From a bacterium (GTDB taxonomy: Bacteria; Eremiobacterota; Eremiobacteria; Baltobacterales; Baltobacteraceae), in assembly GCA_021781095.1 (NCBI GenBank), contig JAJXXM010000141.1, forward strand, positions 1 through 19,503: a stretch of DNA of 19,503 bases. Direction: 5' to 3'. The notes beneath the pieces are model-generated. The model did not search any database. It was not told where the DNA came from and was given only the letters and a program-made list of their open reading frames with translations. Positions 7,718 to 13,846 of this stretch are shown here, piece after piece; position 1 is the first letter of the stretch, and each line of letters starts with the position of its first letter. The translations under genes and the position numbers were made by a program.

Positions 7718-8757
7718 TACGGAGACTTCGGCGCGCGGCCGTAGGCGAGCATGCGGTCGACCGCGCGTCGCGCGCGCTCGGCGACGACGGGATCGACGCT
7801 CACTTCGTATTGCATCGTTTCCAAACTCTGCCGCACCTTCGAGAGCGTATTGCGCTTCATGTGCGGGCAGAGGTTGCACGGACGCACGAACTCGACGTTC
7901 GCAACACTTCCGGCAACGTTATCGGCCATCGAACACTCGGTAATCATCACGATGCGCGGAGTGATGCCTTCGTCGGTCGCGCGCGCGGATTCGCGCCGCA
8001 CGTACTCGGTCATCCCTTGCGTCGAGCCGACATAATCGGCTTCGGCGAGCACTCCGGGCGGGCACTCCGGATGCGCGAGAACGCGAAGGTTCGGATCGTC
8101 GCGCCGAAACGCGCGAATCTCCTCGGGAGAGAAGCGTTCGTGCACTTCGCAGTGCCCCTTCCACGCGATAATTTCTACCGCCGTTTGCGATGCGACGTAT
8201 TTTGCGAGATATTCGTCGGGCAGAAAAATGACGCGCGGAACGCCGAGCGCTTCCACGACGTGTAACGCATTGCCGCTGGTCACGCAGACGTCGGACTCCG
8301 CCTTCACTTCGGCCGAGGTGTTGACGTACGTAACCACGGGAACCCCGGGGTAGCGTTCGCGCAACAGGCGAACGTCGGCGGCGGTAATCGATTCGGCGAG
8401 CGAACATCCCGCGCGAAGATCGGGAACCAGCACGCGCTTCTCGGGATTGACGAGCTTTGCGGTCTCGGCCATGAAATGAACGCCGCAGAGAACGATGACG
8501 TCGGCATCGGTTTTCGCGGCTTCCACCGCGAGCGCGAGCGAGTCTCCGACGATATCGGCGACGAGATGGAAGATCTCGGGAACCTGATAGTTGTGCGCGA
8601 GAACGACGGCGTTGCGCTCGCGTTTGAGGCGTTCGATCGCGACGACATCGTCGACGTAGAGCGGCCACTCGATCGCCGGCAGCACCCGCTCTGCGCGCTC
8701 GAAGCGCGAGAGGAGGCCGGCGGGTATTTCGGGGGGGAGCAGTTCCGTTGCGCTCAT
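7717..8757 (-). CDS. nadA: Quinolinate synthase (4Fe-4S)
   Basis: This 346-residue enzyme condenses iminoaspartate with dihydroxyacetone phosphate to quinolinate and carries an oxygen-sensitive 4Fe-4S cluster. The three likely cluster cysteines are Cys118 (RAGCSL), Cys203 (KGHCEVHE) and Cys297 (NLCPHM). Their spacing agrees with that in known NadA enzymes. Other conserved elements are [10 protein letters not shown] (53-62), [17 protein letters not shown] (91-101), [13 protein letters not shown] and MADNVAG. The ATG at 8755-8757 has no evident ribosome-binding site. It follows the XRE gene after 76 bases that may fold (see the leader entry). The gene is the first of nadABC, with a 1-base overlap to nadB. 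Cys232 (HPECPP) is also conserved in many homologues and is not counted as a cluster ligand. Confidence 0.96.
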   Translation of the reverse strand: MSATELLPPEIPAGLLSRFERAERVLPAIEWPLYVDDVVAIERLKRERNAVVLAHNYQVPEIFHLVADIVGDSLALAVEAAKTDADVIVLCGVHFMAETAKLVNPEKRVLVPDLRAGCSLAESITAADVRLLRERYPGVPVVTYVNTSAEVKAESDVCVTSGNALHVVEALGVPRVIFLPDEYLAKYVASQTAVEIIAWKGHCEVHERFSPEEIRAFRRDDPNLRVLAHPECPPGVLAEADYVGSTQGMTEYVRRESARATDEGITPRIVMITECSMADNVAGSVANVEFVRPCNLCPHMKRNTLSKVRQSLETMQYEVSVDPVVAERARRAVDRMLAYGRAPKSP

Positions 8758-8833
8758 GGTAGTGCCATCGTTACCGTTGAAGGGGTTCGGTACCTACGAC
8801 CTCGGTATGGGTGCGAGGGTTTCCCCCGCCATC
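8758..8833 (-). promoter_or_regulatory. Possible structured leader before nadA
   Basis: On the minus strand this 76-base spacer opens with a strong hairpin (8813-8829): GCGGGGG pairs with CCCTCGC around AAA, with one G-U pair. Two copies of TACCGA follow (8802-8807 and 8787-8792). Either TACCG can pair with the single CGGTA at 8772-8776, 14 bases before the ATG, so two exclusive folds are possible. There is no Shine-Dalgarno sequence before nadA. This looks like a leader that could control nadABC, but the fit to any known NAD-sensing riboswitch is not convincing and chance pairing in G+C-rich DNA is possible. Confidence 0.3.
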
Positions 8834-9034
8834 CTACTCGAACGATTCGGGATCGAAGATGCGTTCGACCGGCTGCACGAAGAGTTTGGAGAGTTTGAAC
8901 GCGAGCGTCAGCGAGGGCGCATATTTCCCGGCTTCGAGCGCGACGATGGTTTGGCGCGAAACACCCACGCGGTCGGCAAGATCGGCTTGCGTGAGCTCGT
9001 GCTCGGCGCGCAGCACGCGGAGGCGATTCTTCAC
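8834..9034 (-). CDS. XRE-family transcriptional regulator (short, YgzD/YozG-like)
   Basis: This 66-residue protein is a single Cro/C1-type helix-turn-helix domain. The opening KNRLRVLRAEHELTQADLA, the recognition part VGVSRQTIVALEAGKYAPS and the ending FDPESFE are characteristic of the small XRE proteins often encoded next to short integral membrane proteins. I chose the GTG at 9032-9034: it gives the family's usual first residues (VKNRLRVLR) and forms a 4-base GTGA overlap with the membrane-protein gene upstream. The next longer start (9103) would lie deep in that gene. A regulator of its own operon is expected from the family. Because nadABC follows on the same strand after 76 bases, it may affect NAD synthesis as well, but no direct evidence is seen. 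Confidence 0.88.
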   Translation of the reverse strand: MKNRLRVLRAEHELTQADLADRVGVSRQTIVALEAGKYAPSLTLAFKLSKLFVQPVERIFDPESFE

Positions 9035-9420
9035 TCGTAGCGGCGGCTGGCGACGGCCGCACCGATCGGCAAAATGGCCATGAACGAAACGAACCACGTC
9101 CACGACGGCGGGTTCGCGATGCCGGCATTCCCCAGGAACGTCGCCGTCATGGCGAGCATCGCGGTCACCCCTCCGGCGACCGCCATCCCCTCGAGGAGGA
9201 TCTGCCGCTGGAGTTCGTCGATGCGCGCCACATGCCGCGCAATGGCACAGAAGAGCAAGACGATGCCCGGGATGGGTAGGAGGGCCGCAAGCGTTCGTTC
9301 GAGCCCGGTCAACGCGGGGCGTCCGAGGAGGGTAAGGCTCAGCAGGAGCGCGGCGATATAGAAGAAGAGAGCGCCCGCGAGCTCGAGGAGGTAGCGGCGC
9401 CCATTTGTGCGGTCGATCAT
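9031..9420 (-). CDS. Small integral membrane protein (4 TM), partner of the XRE regulator
   Basis: This 129-residue protein has four hydrophobic segments at about residues 14-34, 42-61, 78-97 and 105-123. Between the second and third, ARHVARIDELQRQILLEG forms a charged loop (R-I-D-E-x-x-R-x-I), a feature shared by small membrane proteins found beside XRE regulators in many bacteria. The function is unknown. The pairing suggests that the membrane protein senses or answers to the envelope and the regulator controls the operon, which is inference only. The ATG at 9418-9420 has no ribosome-binding site, and a -10-like hexamer ends just 6 bases before it, so the mRNA may be leaderless. It heads the tight operon that includes XRE and probably nadABC. 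Confidence 0.75.
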   Translation of the reverse strand: MIDRTNGRRYLLELAGALFFYIAALLLSLTLLGRPALTGLERTLAALLPIPGIVLLFCAIARHVARIDELQRQILLEGMAVAGGVTAMLAMTATFLGNAGIANPPSWTWFVSFMAILPIGAAVASRRYE

Positions 9421-9426
9421 GCCGGC

Positions 9427-9455
9427 AATGTATCGTTAGACAGACAAAATGTCAA
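9427..9455 (-). promoter_or_regulatory. Sigma70-like promoter for the membrane-protein/XRE(/nadABC) operon
   Basis: Read on the minus strand there is a perfect TTGACA at 9455-9450, a 17-base spacer and TACATT at 9432-9427, matching the -35 and -10 consensus at 6/6 and 4/6. Transcription would start close to 9420, which is the A of the ATG, so a leaderless message is expected. The -35 box overlaps the left arm of the inverted repeat at 9451-9480. Confidence 0.5.
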
Positions 9456-9480
9456 GTATGTAGGTCATTATATACTTGAC
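9451..9480. promoter_or_regulatory. Inverted repeat, candidate operator of the XRE regulator
   Basis: GTCAAGTAT (9451-9459) and ATACTTGAC (9472-9480) are perfect 9-base arms separated by 12 bases, with centres 21 bases apart, about two helical turns. The stretch is A+T-rich in contrast with its surroundings. The left arm covers the -35 box of the divergent minus-strand promoter. This placement suits autorepression by a dimeric DNA-binding protein such as the XRE protein of this operon. The link to that protein is inferred from position only. Confidence 0.5.
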
Positions 9481-9601
9481 GCCACCTACGGCGACGGTGG
9501 GGCTCTTGCAACCTCGGCAGGCGGGCGCGCGTCATACCGAGTGGCCGAAATGGCCCGATTTCCCTCACCATCCGCTCGTGCGTAAGGAAGACTCAATAAG
9601 T

Positions 9602-10153
9602 ATGGTTCAGGTTGGTAAAGCAGCCCCGGAATTTACGTTGGCCAGCACCAAGGGTGCGACCAGCGCGAAGGATCTAGGCAAAGAAATTTCGCTTAGCGAT
9701 TACCGCGGCAAATGGCTGATTTTCTTCTTCTATCCGCTCGATTTCACGTTCGTCTGCCCGACGGAGATCACCGCGCTCTCCGACCGTGCGACGGAGTTCC
9801 AAGAGTTCGATTGCGAGATTCTCGGCTGTTCGACCGACTCGGTCTTCAGCCACTGGGCGTGGCTGAACACGCCGCGTGAGAAGAACGGCATCGCCGGCAC
9901 GCAGTTTCCGCTCGTCTCCGATTTCACGAAATCGGTCGCGCGTGCGTACGGCGTTCTCGATGAAAAGAGCGGCGTTGCGCAGCGCGGGCTCTTCATCATC
10001 GATCCCGAGGGCGTGCTAAAGTACGCCGTCGTCACCGACGATAATGTCGGACGTAGCGTCGAAGAAACGTTGCGCGTGCTGCAGGCGCTTCAGACCGGCG
10101 GGCTCTGCCCGGCGGAATGGAAGCCCGGCAAAGCGCTGCTCCAGAAAGCGTAA
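9602..10153 (+). CDS. 2-Cys peroxiredoxin (AhpC/Prx1 type)
   Basis: This 183-residue cytoplasmic enzyme reduces hydrogen peroxide and organic peroxides with thiols. The peroxidatic cysteine Cys52 lies in the hallmark FTFVCPTE and the resolving cysteine Cys169 in GGLCPAEW, so it is a typical 2-Cys enzyme. The family's conserved arginine environment (AYGVLDEKSGVAQRGLFIIDPEG) is also present. The frame is open upstream to a TTG at 9476, but the ATG at 9602 gives the normal N-terminus and is preceded by AAGGAAG 11 bases away. Its stop shares a base with the start of the thioredoxin-fold gene (TAATG), which could act as reductant or partner. No AhpF or thioredoxin reductase is seen nearby. No OxyR or PerR site was recognised. 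Confidence 0.95.
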   Translation: MVQVGKAAPEFTLASTKGATSAKDLGKEISLSDYRGKWLIFFFYPLDFTFVCPTEITALSDRATEFQEFDCEILGCSTDSVFSHWAWLNTPREKNGIAGTQFPLVSDFTKSVARAYGVLDEKSGVAQRGLFIIDPEGVLKYAVVTDDNVGRSVEETLRVLQALQTGGLCPAEWKPGKALLQKA

Positions 10154-10614
10154 TGGCACTCCGGATGCGCAGCCCCCTCCCATCGTTGGAGGGGGTTGCA
10201 ACCTGGTGTAACGGCGGCAAGCCGAGTGCCGACGCACTCGCCGGGAAACCCGTCGTCGTGAGCTTTTGGTCGCTGAGCTGTCACCTCTGCCACGAAAGTG
10301 CGGAGGCGTTCGCGCGCGTGCGCGATCGCTTCGCGCCGCTCGGCGTTGCGTTCGTGGCGATCCACCAACCGCGCTCCGAGAGCGAGCTCGATATCGCCGC
10401 CGTCGAAGCCGACGCGCGCGGCGAAATGCAGCTCGTGCAGCCCTGCGCGATCGATAACGAGCACACGCTCGTCGACCGCTTTGAAAACCAATTCGTTCCG
10501 GCGTTCTACGTTTTCAATCGCGATCACGAAATGCGCCACTTCCAAGCCGGCGGCAAAGGCTTCGACCGCGTGGTCGCGGCGATCGAACGGGTCGTCGAGG
10601 AAGCTCCGGTCTAG
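10153..10614 (+). CDS. TlpA/redoxin-like thioredoxin-fold protein (CHLC active site)
   Basis: This 153-residue protein has a thioredoxin fold. The conserved opening is LPSLEGVATWCNGG, typical of TlpA-like redoxins. It continues with LAGKPVVVSFWSLSCHLCHES, with the redox pair Cys43-Cys46 (CHLC), and ends with the cis-proline region ENQFVPAFYVFN (Pro116). No signal peptide or membrane anchor is seen, so it probably acts in the cytoplasm. The start ATG overlaps the peroxiredoxin stop by one base, suggesting coupled translation and a joint thiol-peroxide role. Its first codons contain a long hairpin (10169-10199). It is followed after 41 bases by the TfuA-YcaO gene. Whether it serves the peroxiredoxin or the peptide-modification genes downstream cannot be told from sequence. 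Confidence 0.85.
   Translation: MALRMRSPLPSLEGVATWCNGGKPSADALAGKPVVVSFWSLSCHLCHESAEAFARVRDRFAPLGVAFVAIHQPRSESELDIAAVEADARGEMQLVQPCAIDNEHTLVDRFENQFVPAFYVFNRDHEMRHFQAGGKGFDRVVAAIERVVEEAPV
10169..10199 (+). promoter_or_regulatory. Strong hairpin in the first codons of the TlpA-like gene
   Basis: GCAGCCCCCTCC (10169-10180) pairs with GGAGGGGGTTGC (10188-10199) over 12 positions with a single G-T mismatch (G-U in RNA) around the 7-base loop CATCGTT. It begins 16 bases after the start A. No T-run follows, so a terminator is unlikely. It may tune translation or protect the peroxiredoxin message 3' end, or may be incidental. Confidence 0.4.
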
Positions 10615-10655
10615 CACCAGGTTTCGCGCCCCTCGTACGCCAACGTGCCCGCGCG

Positions 10656-12602
10656 ATGGGTACGACTCTAGCGGTTTTTTGCGGTCCCTCGCTGCCGAGC
10701 GAGGACCGCATTGCTATGCCCGGTGCGTCCTACTTGCCGCCGGCGGGGCGTGGCGATGTCGAACGCGCCGCGCGCGACTACGATGCCGTGCTGCTCGTCG
10801 ACGGCGTTTTTCACCACGATCTCGCGCCGTCGCCGAAAGAATGTTTCGCCGCGCTCGCGCACGCGCGGATGTTCGGCGCGTCGAGTATGGGCGCGCTCCG
10901 CGGCGTCGAGTGCGCGCCCTACGGCTTCCGCACCTTCGGGGCGATCGCGCGTTGGTATGCCTGCGAGGCGATCGACGGCGACGACGAAGTCGCGCTCCTC
11001 ACGCACCCGCAGACGCACGCGGCAATGACGGTGCCGCTCGTCAACGTGCGATACGTTGCCTGGCTCGCGGTGCGCCGCGGCGTGTTGAGCGCACCGGAGG
11101 CGCACGCGTTTGTCGCCGGATCGCGCGAGATCTACTATATGGAACGGAGTTGGGAGGGTTGCGTCGCGCACGCGCCTGCCCCGGCCCGCGCGACCTTGCT
11201 GGAGATTGCGCGAACCGAAGGCGACCTCAAACGGCACGATGCACGCTTTGCTCTGCGAAGCGTGCAGCGTGCGTTGGCGCGCCCGTGGCGTCGCAACGAT
11301 ATCCCCGCGCCGACCGCACTATTCGCAGCGAGTTTGGAGCCGCGCGATACTTCGCCGATCGTGCTGCCTGCAACGATGCCGAAGGCGCCCGGTACGTACG
11401 ACCGTGCGGTGCCCTTCGCGCAGACGATCGCGCTATTGCCCGAGTTGCGGCGACGTTACGGCATCACGCGCGTCGCAGATACCACGTTGCTCGACCGCAC
11501 GAACATCCCGACTTTTAGCGCGCTGGTTCCTCATTCGCCCGATCTCCTCGGCGTCTATAACGGAAAGGGCATCACGCGCGAGGGTGCGATCGCGAGTGCG
11601 GTGATGGAGGCAACCGAACGGCAGATCGGCGCGCGCGCGGCGCTCGTGCGTCGCCGCGAATCGCTGCGCCGCGTCGCCGAACGGATCGATCTCGATGAGT
11701 GCGGGCTTCGCCCCGAAGCCCGCGATCTCGTCGTCGATTGCGTGCGCGGGACCGAACTGCTCTCGGGCGACGCGATTCCGGTTCCGCTTGCGATGGTGGA
11801 ATGCCCGTGGTTCGGAGAAAAGCTCTTCATGACGACCAGCACGAATGGGCTCGCCTCGGGAAACAATCAAACCGAAGCTATCTATCATGCGCTCTGCGAA
11901 CTCATCGAGCGGCACGCATGGGCGCTCGCGCACGTGCGCTGTTCGCTCGCGCCGAGGTTTTTTCTCGGTCCCGATGCGCCGGAACGGGCGCTGATGCCGG
12001 AGATCGAGCTTCCCGTCGGCGAACCGAACGTCGATTGGCTCGTCGGCGAACTACGCGCCGCCGGATTGAGGGTGCGCGCCTTTGCGCTCGACGAACCATC
12101 CTTGCCGCTCACAGTACTCGCGTCTATCTCCGAACCCGGTGCGGCGATACCGATGGCGCACATGGGGCTGGGGTGCGCGCTCTCGCCGGCACACGCGCTC
12201 ACGCGCGCGCTCACCGAAGCGTTGCAGAGCCGCGTCGTCGATATTCAAGCCGCACGCGAGGATATGCTACGCGCCGACGAACCGAAGGGCAAGATGGGCG
12301 AGCACGCACGCCGTTTGAGCGAGGTGCCAACTGGACGTTGGTATCTCGATCTCCCCGCCGAACGGGTTCCGTTCGCCGGCCTTACCGACCGCAGTAGCGA
12401 CGATCTCGCCGCCGACCTGCGCGGAACGCTCGAAGCGCTGCGCGCCTATGGCCTCGCGAGCGTCGTTGCGGTCGATCTCTCGCCGCCCGATCTTCCGATC
12501 TCGGTCGTGCGTGCGATCGTACCGGGGCTGGAGCATTTCACGATCACGCAAATGCTCGGCAAGCGCGCTCGGGCACTACTCAACCCATTTGCGGTGGCGT
12601 GA
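10656..12602 (+). CDS. TfuA-YcaO fusion protein, candidate peptide thioamidation enzyme
   Basis: This 648-residue protein joins two families. Residues about 5-215 are a TfuA-like domain: GPSLPSED (10-17), YLPPAGRGDV (26-35), LLVDGVFHHDLAPSPKE (46-62), GASSMGALRGVE (74-85) and GDDEVALLTHP (108-118). Residues about 260-645 are a YcaO domain with the ATP/Mg-binding elements: MEATER (Glu318, Glu321), NQTEAIYHALCELIERHAW (Glu407, Glu415, Glu418) and ALTRALTEALQSR (514-526). YcaO activates backbone amides by ATP-dependent phosphorylation, and a TfuA partner is known to support sulfur insertion, giving thioamides (McrA thioglycine, thioviridamide-type RiPPs). The C-terminus ends LLNPFAVA without the PxPxP of azoline-forming cyclodehydratases, which agrees with a non-azoline role. 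No leader-binding RRE domain is evident. The stop overlaps the methyltransferase start. Another target, such as a housekeeping protein, is possible. Confidence 0.92.
   Translation: MGTTLAVFCGPSLPSEDRIAMPGASYLPPAGRGDVERAARDYDAVLLVDGVFHHDLAPSPKECFAALAHARMFGASSMGALRGVECAPYGFRTFGAIARWYACEAIDGDDEVALLTHPQTHAAMTVPLVNVRYVAWLAVRRGVLSAPEAHAFVAGSREIYYMERSWEGCVAHAPAPARATLLEIARTEGDLKRHDARFALRSVQRALARPWRRNDIPAPTALFAASLEPRDTSPIVLPATMPKAPGTYDRAVPFAQTIALLPELRRRYGITRVADTTLLDRTNIPTFSALVPHSPDLLGVYNGKGITREGAIASAVMEATERQIGARAALVRRRESLRRVAERIDLDECGLRPEARDLVVDCVRGTELLSGDAIPVPLAMVECPWFGEKLFMTTSTNGLASGNNQTEAIYHALCELIERHAWALAHVRCSLAPRFFLGPDAPERALMPEIELPVGEPNVDWLVGELRAAGLRVRAFALDEPSLPLTVLASISEPGAAIPMAHMGLGCALSPAHALTRALTEALQSRVVDIQAAREDMLRADEPKGKMGEHARRLSEVPTGRWYLDLPAERVPFAGLTDRSSDDLAADLRGTLEALRAYGLASVVAVDLSPPDLPISVVRAIVPGLEHFTITQMLGKRARALLNPFAVA
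10681..10709 (+). promoter_or_regulatory. Strong hairpin in the first codons of the TfuA-YcaO gene
   Basis: GCGGTCCCTCGCT (10681-10693) pairs with AGCGAGGACCGC (10698-10709) around a GCCG loop, with one bulged C. It follows six Ts (10675-10680) and starts 25 bases after the ATG. It codes for the conserved GPSLPSED of TfuA, so it may be a by-product of coding. No Shine-Dalgarno sequence is seen before the ATG. Confidence 0.35.
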
Positions 12603-13462
12603 CCGTGCACGAAAAATCATTCATGGATGCGATCTTGCACGGGGTGCCGCCGACCAACGAGCAGATCGCCGCCTATCTCCATGCCTTTCACCATCGCAAT
12701 CCCGGCGTGACGAGCACCGTAATGTGCGCGCTCCGGACGAGCGATGGGCGCACCTCGTACGAGATGGTCGCCGACCGAATTGCGGCCACCGAAACGGCGG
12801 CGATTCTCGATATCGGTTGCGGTGACGGCGAATTGCTCGCGGCGATTCGCGCGCGCGCCCCGCAAGCGGCGCTCTCCGGGGTCGACCTCTCGGAGGAAGA
12901 ACTTGCCCTTGCAAAGGCGCGCCTCGCCGGGAACGAGGCCGATCTGCGCGTCGCCTCGGCTTTTGCGTTGCCGTACGCCGATGCGGCGTTCGGTGCGGTC
13001 GCCGCGCATTTGGTCTTCATGCTGATTCCGCAGGTCGAAACGGCGCTCCGCGAGGTCCACCGCGTGCTCGCGCCGGGCGGCACGTTCGCGTTCTTGCTCC
13101 CGCGCCGCCCAAAACAGCCGACGACCCTCACGGAACTTCTCGCCACGCTCTCGCGAAAACTTGCGATCCGTTACCCCGAGTTCTCACCCTTTGCGATCGG
13201 CGACCGCGCGCTCTTCGAACGCTTCGGAATCGCCGATTTTCTCGGGCGGGCCGGCTTTTCGGCATTACCGACGTTTGAGGATTTCGAGGTGCGCGCTGCA
13301 GTCGACGGCGCGTGGCTCTGGAAAGCCATCTCCGGGCGCTACGTGCTCGGCTCGCTCGATGATGAGTTGACCGCAGAGTTGCACGCAATCGTCAGCGCCG
13401 CCGCCGCGAACGGCGCCTTCGATTATCGAGAATCGCTACGGTTGGTTTCGATCGTACGATAG
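12599..13462 (+). CDS. Class I SAM-dependent methyltransferase (Methyltransf_11/UbiE-like)
   Basis: This 287-residue protein carries a Rossmann methyltransferase domain in residues about 60-175. Motif I is ILDIGCGDGE (69-78). The acidic ribose-binding residue is in GVDLSEEEL (94-102). The post-motif region is FALPYADAAFGAVAAHLVFMLIP, and motif III is REVHRVLAPGGTFAFLLPR. The N-terminal 55 residues and the C-terminal 110 (with PTFEDFEVRAAVDGAWLWKAISGRY) are accessory and probably set substrate choice; I do not recognise them. The GTG start overlaps the TfuA-YcaO stop by 4 bases (GTGA), so translation is coupled. An ATG at 12623 is an alternative start. The coupling suggests a tailoring step on the same substrate as the YcaO enzyme, though the methylated atom is unknown. 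Confidence 0.88.
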   Translation: MTVHEKSFMDAILHGVPPTNEQIAAYLHAFHHRNPGVTSTVMCALRTSDGRTSYEMVADRIAATETAAILDIGCGDGELLAAIRARAPQAALSGVDLSEEELALAKARLAGNEADLRVASAFALPYADAAFGAVAAHLVFMLIPQVETALREVHRVLAPGGTFAFLLPRRPKQPTTLTELLATLSRKLAIRYPEFSPFAIGDRALFERFGIADFLGRAGFSALPTFEDFEVRAAVDGAWLWKAISGRYVLGSLDDELTAELHAIVSAAAANGAFDYRESLRLVSIVR

Positions 13463-13561
13463 CGGCGGGAACAAAAACCGCTGTCGAGAACGATAGCCGC
13501 AGTCGCCGTGCCTCCAGAGTACGGCGAGCAACCTGTATTGTTATGAGAGGATCGATGCGAA
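13463..13561 (+). promoter_or_regulatory. Spacer before the small protein gene, with inverted repeats
   Basis: These 99 bases separate the methyltransferase stop from the 94-codon gene. TCGCCGT (13503-13509) and ACGGCGA (13521-13527) form a perfect 7-base inverted repeat with an 11-base loop. A near-repeat, CGATAGCGGC (13457-13466) and CGATAGCCGC (13491-13500), precedes it. GAGAGG at 13545-13550 is the likely ribosome-binding site, 11 bases before the ATG. A clear promoter is not recognised. Longer spacing and an own ribosome-binding site suggest that the small gene may be expressed at a level different from that of the enzymes. Confidence 0.35.
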
Positions 13562-13846
13562 ATGAATGATGTAGCTCGACGGGCGGTCGCCGCCGGTTTT
13601 CTGCACGCACTTCAAACCACGCCCGCGCTCTTCGATGAATGGATGAAGACCGCAAAAGACGATACGGCGGCGATCGGCGCGCTCGTCGCGCGAACCCTCG
13701 GGCTCGCCCAGGTGCCCGACGCGGACGATCTCCACGCCATGGCGCACCATGTCGAGGCGCACCTCTCGGGTATGGTCGCGGAGATTCAGGCAGCGAACGC
13801 GGGAGCGCCGAAGACCGTGGGATTCTTTGTCCTTATGCAGCACTAA
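13562..13846 (+). CDS. 94-residue protein, candidate RiPP precursor with a Nif11-like leader look
   Basis: I do not recognise this protein with certainty. Residues about 7-67 read as amphipathic helices with [17 protein letters not shown], a [16 protein letters not shown] stretch and [14 protein letters not shown]. This recalls the helical acidic leaders of Nif11-like precursors (F-L-x2-L-x3-P-x-L pattern). After LSG (68-70) comes a different tail of 24 residues, ending [13 protein letters not shown] after an Ala-Gly at 80-81. No cysteine is present, so a lanthipeptide or azole-from-Cys product is excluded, but a thioamide needs none. GAGAGG lies 11 bases upstream. The gene follows the methyltransferase by 99 bases on the same strand and its last 14 bases overlap the end of the convergent LAL regulator gene. 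It could instead be a regulator or a structural small protein. Confidence 0.55.
   Translation: MNDVARRAVAAGFLHALQTTPALFDEWMKTAKDDTAAIGALVARTLGLAQVPDADDLHAMAHHVEAHLSGMVAEIQAANAGAPKTVGFFVLMQH

Noticed and set aside
6488..7744. 418-codon open frame on the plus strand opposite nadB
   Set aside because: It is an antisense shadow of nadB with no family motifs.
8758..8842. 5S rRNA-like stretch on the minus strand (GATGGCGG, CCCATACCGA, then GATGG)
   Set aside because: The order of short words resembles 5S rRNA, but the terminal helix is missing, the spacer is only 76 bases and the 3' half would lie in the nadA coding region.
9476..9601. Longer peroxiredoxin start at the TTG at 9476
   Set aside because: It would add 42 residues not found in the family and begin inside the inverted repeat; the ATG at 9602 gives the normal N-terminus.
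10173..10195. Rho-independent terminator after the peroxiredoxin gene
   Set aside because: The hairpin lacks a T-run and lies inside the coding sequence of the next gene, whose opening residues are conserved in TlpA-like proteins.
10298..11518. 406-codon out-of-frame reading through the TlpA-like and TfuA-YcaO genes
   Set aside because: It is extremely arginine- and serine-rich, crosses two well-supported genes and has no domain.
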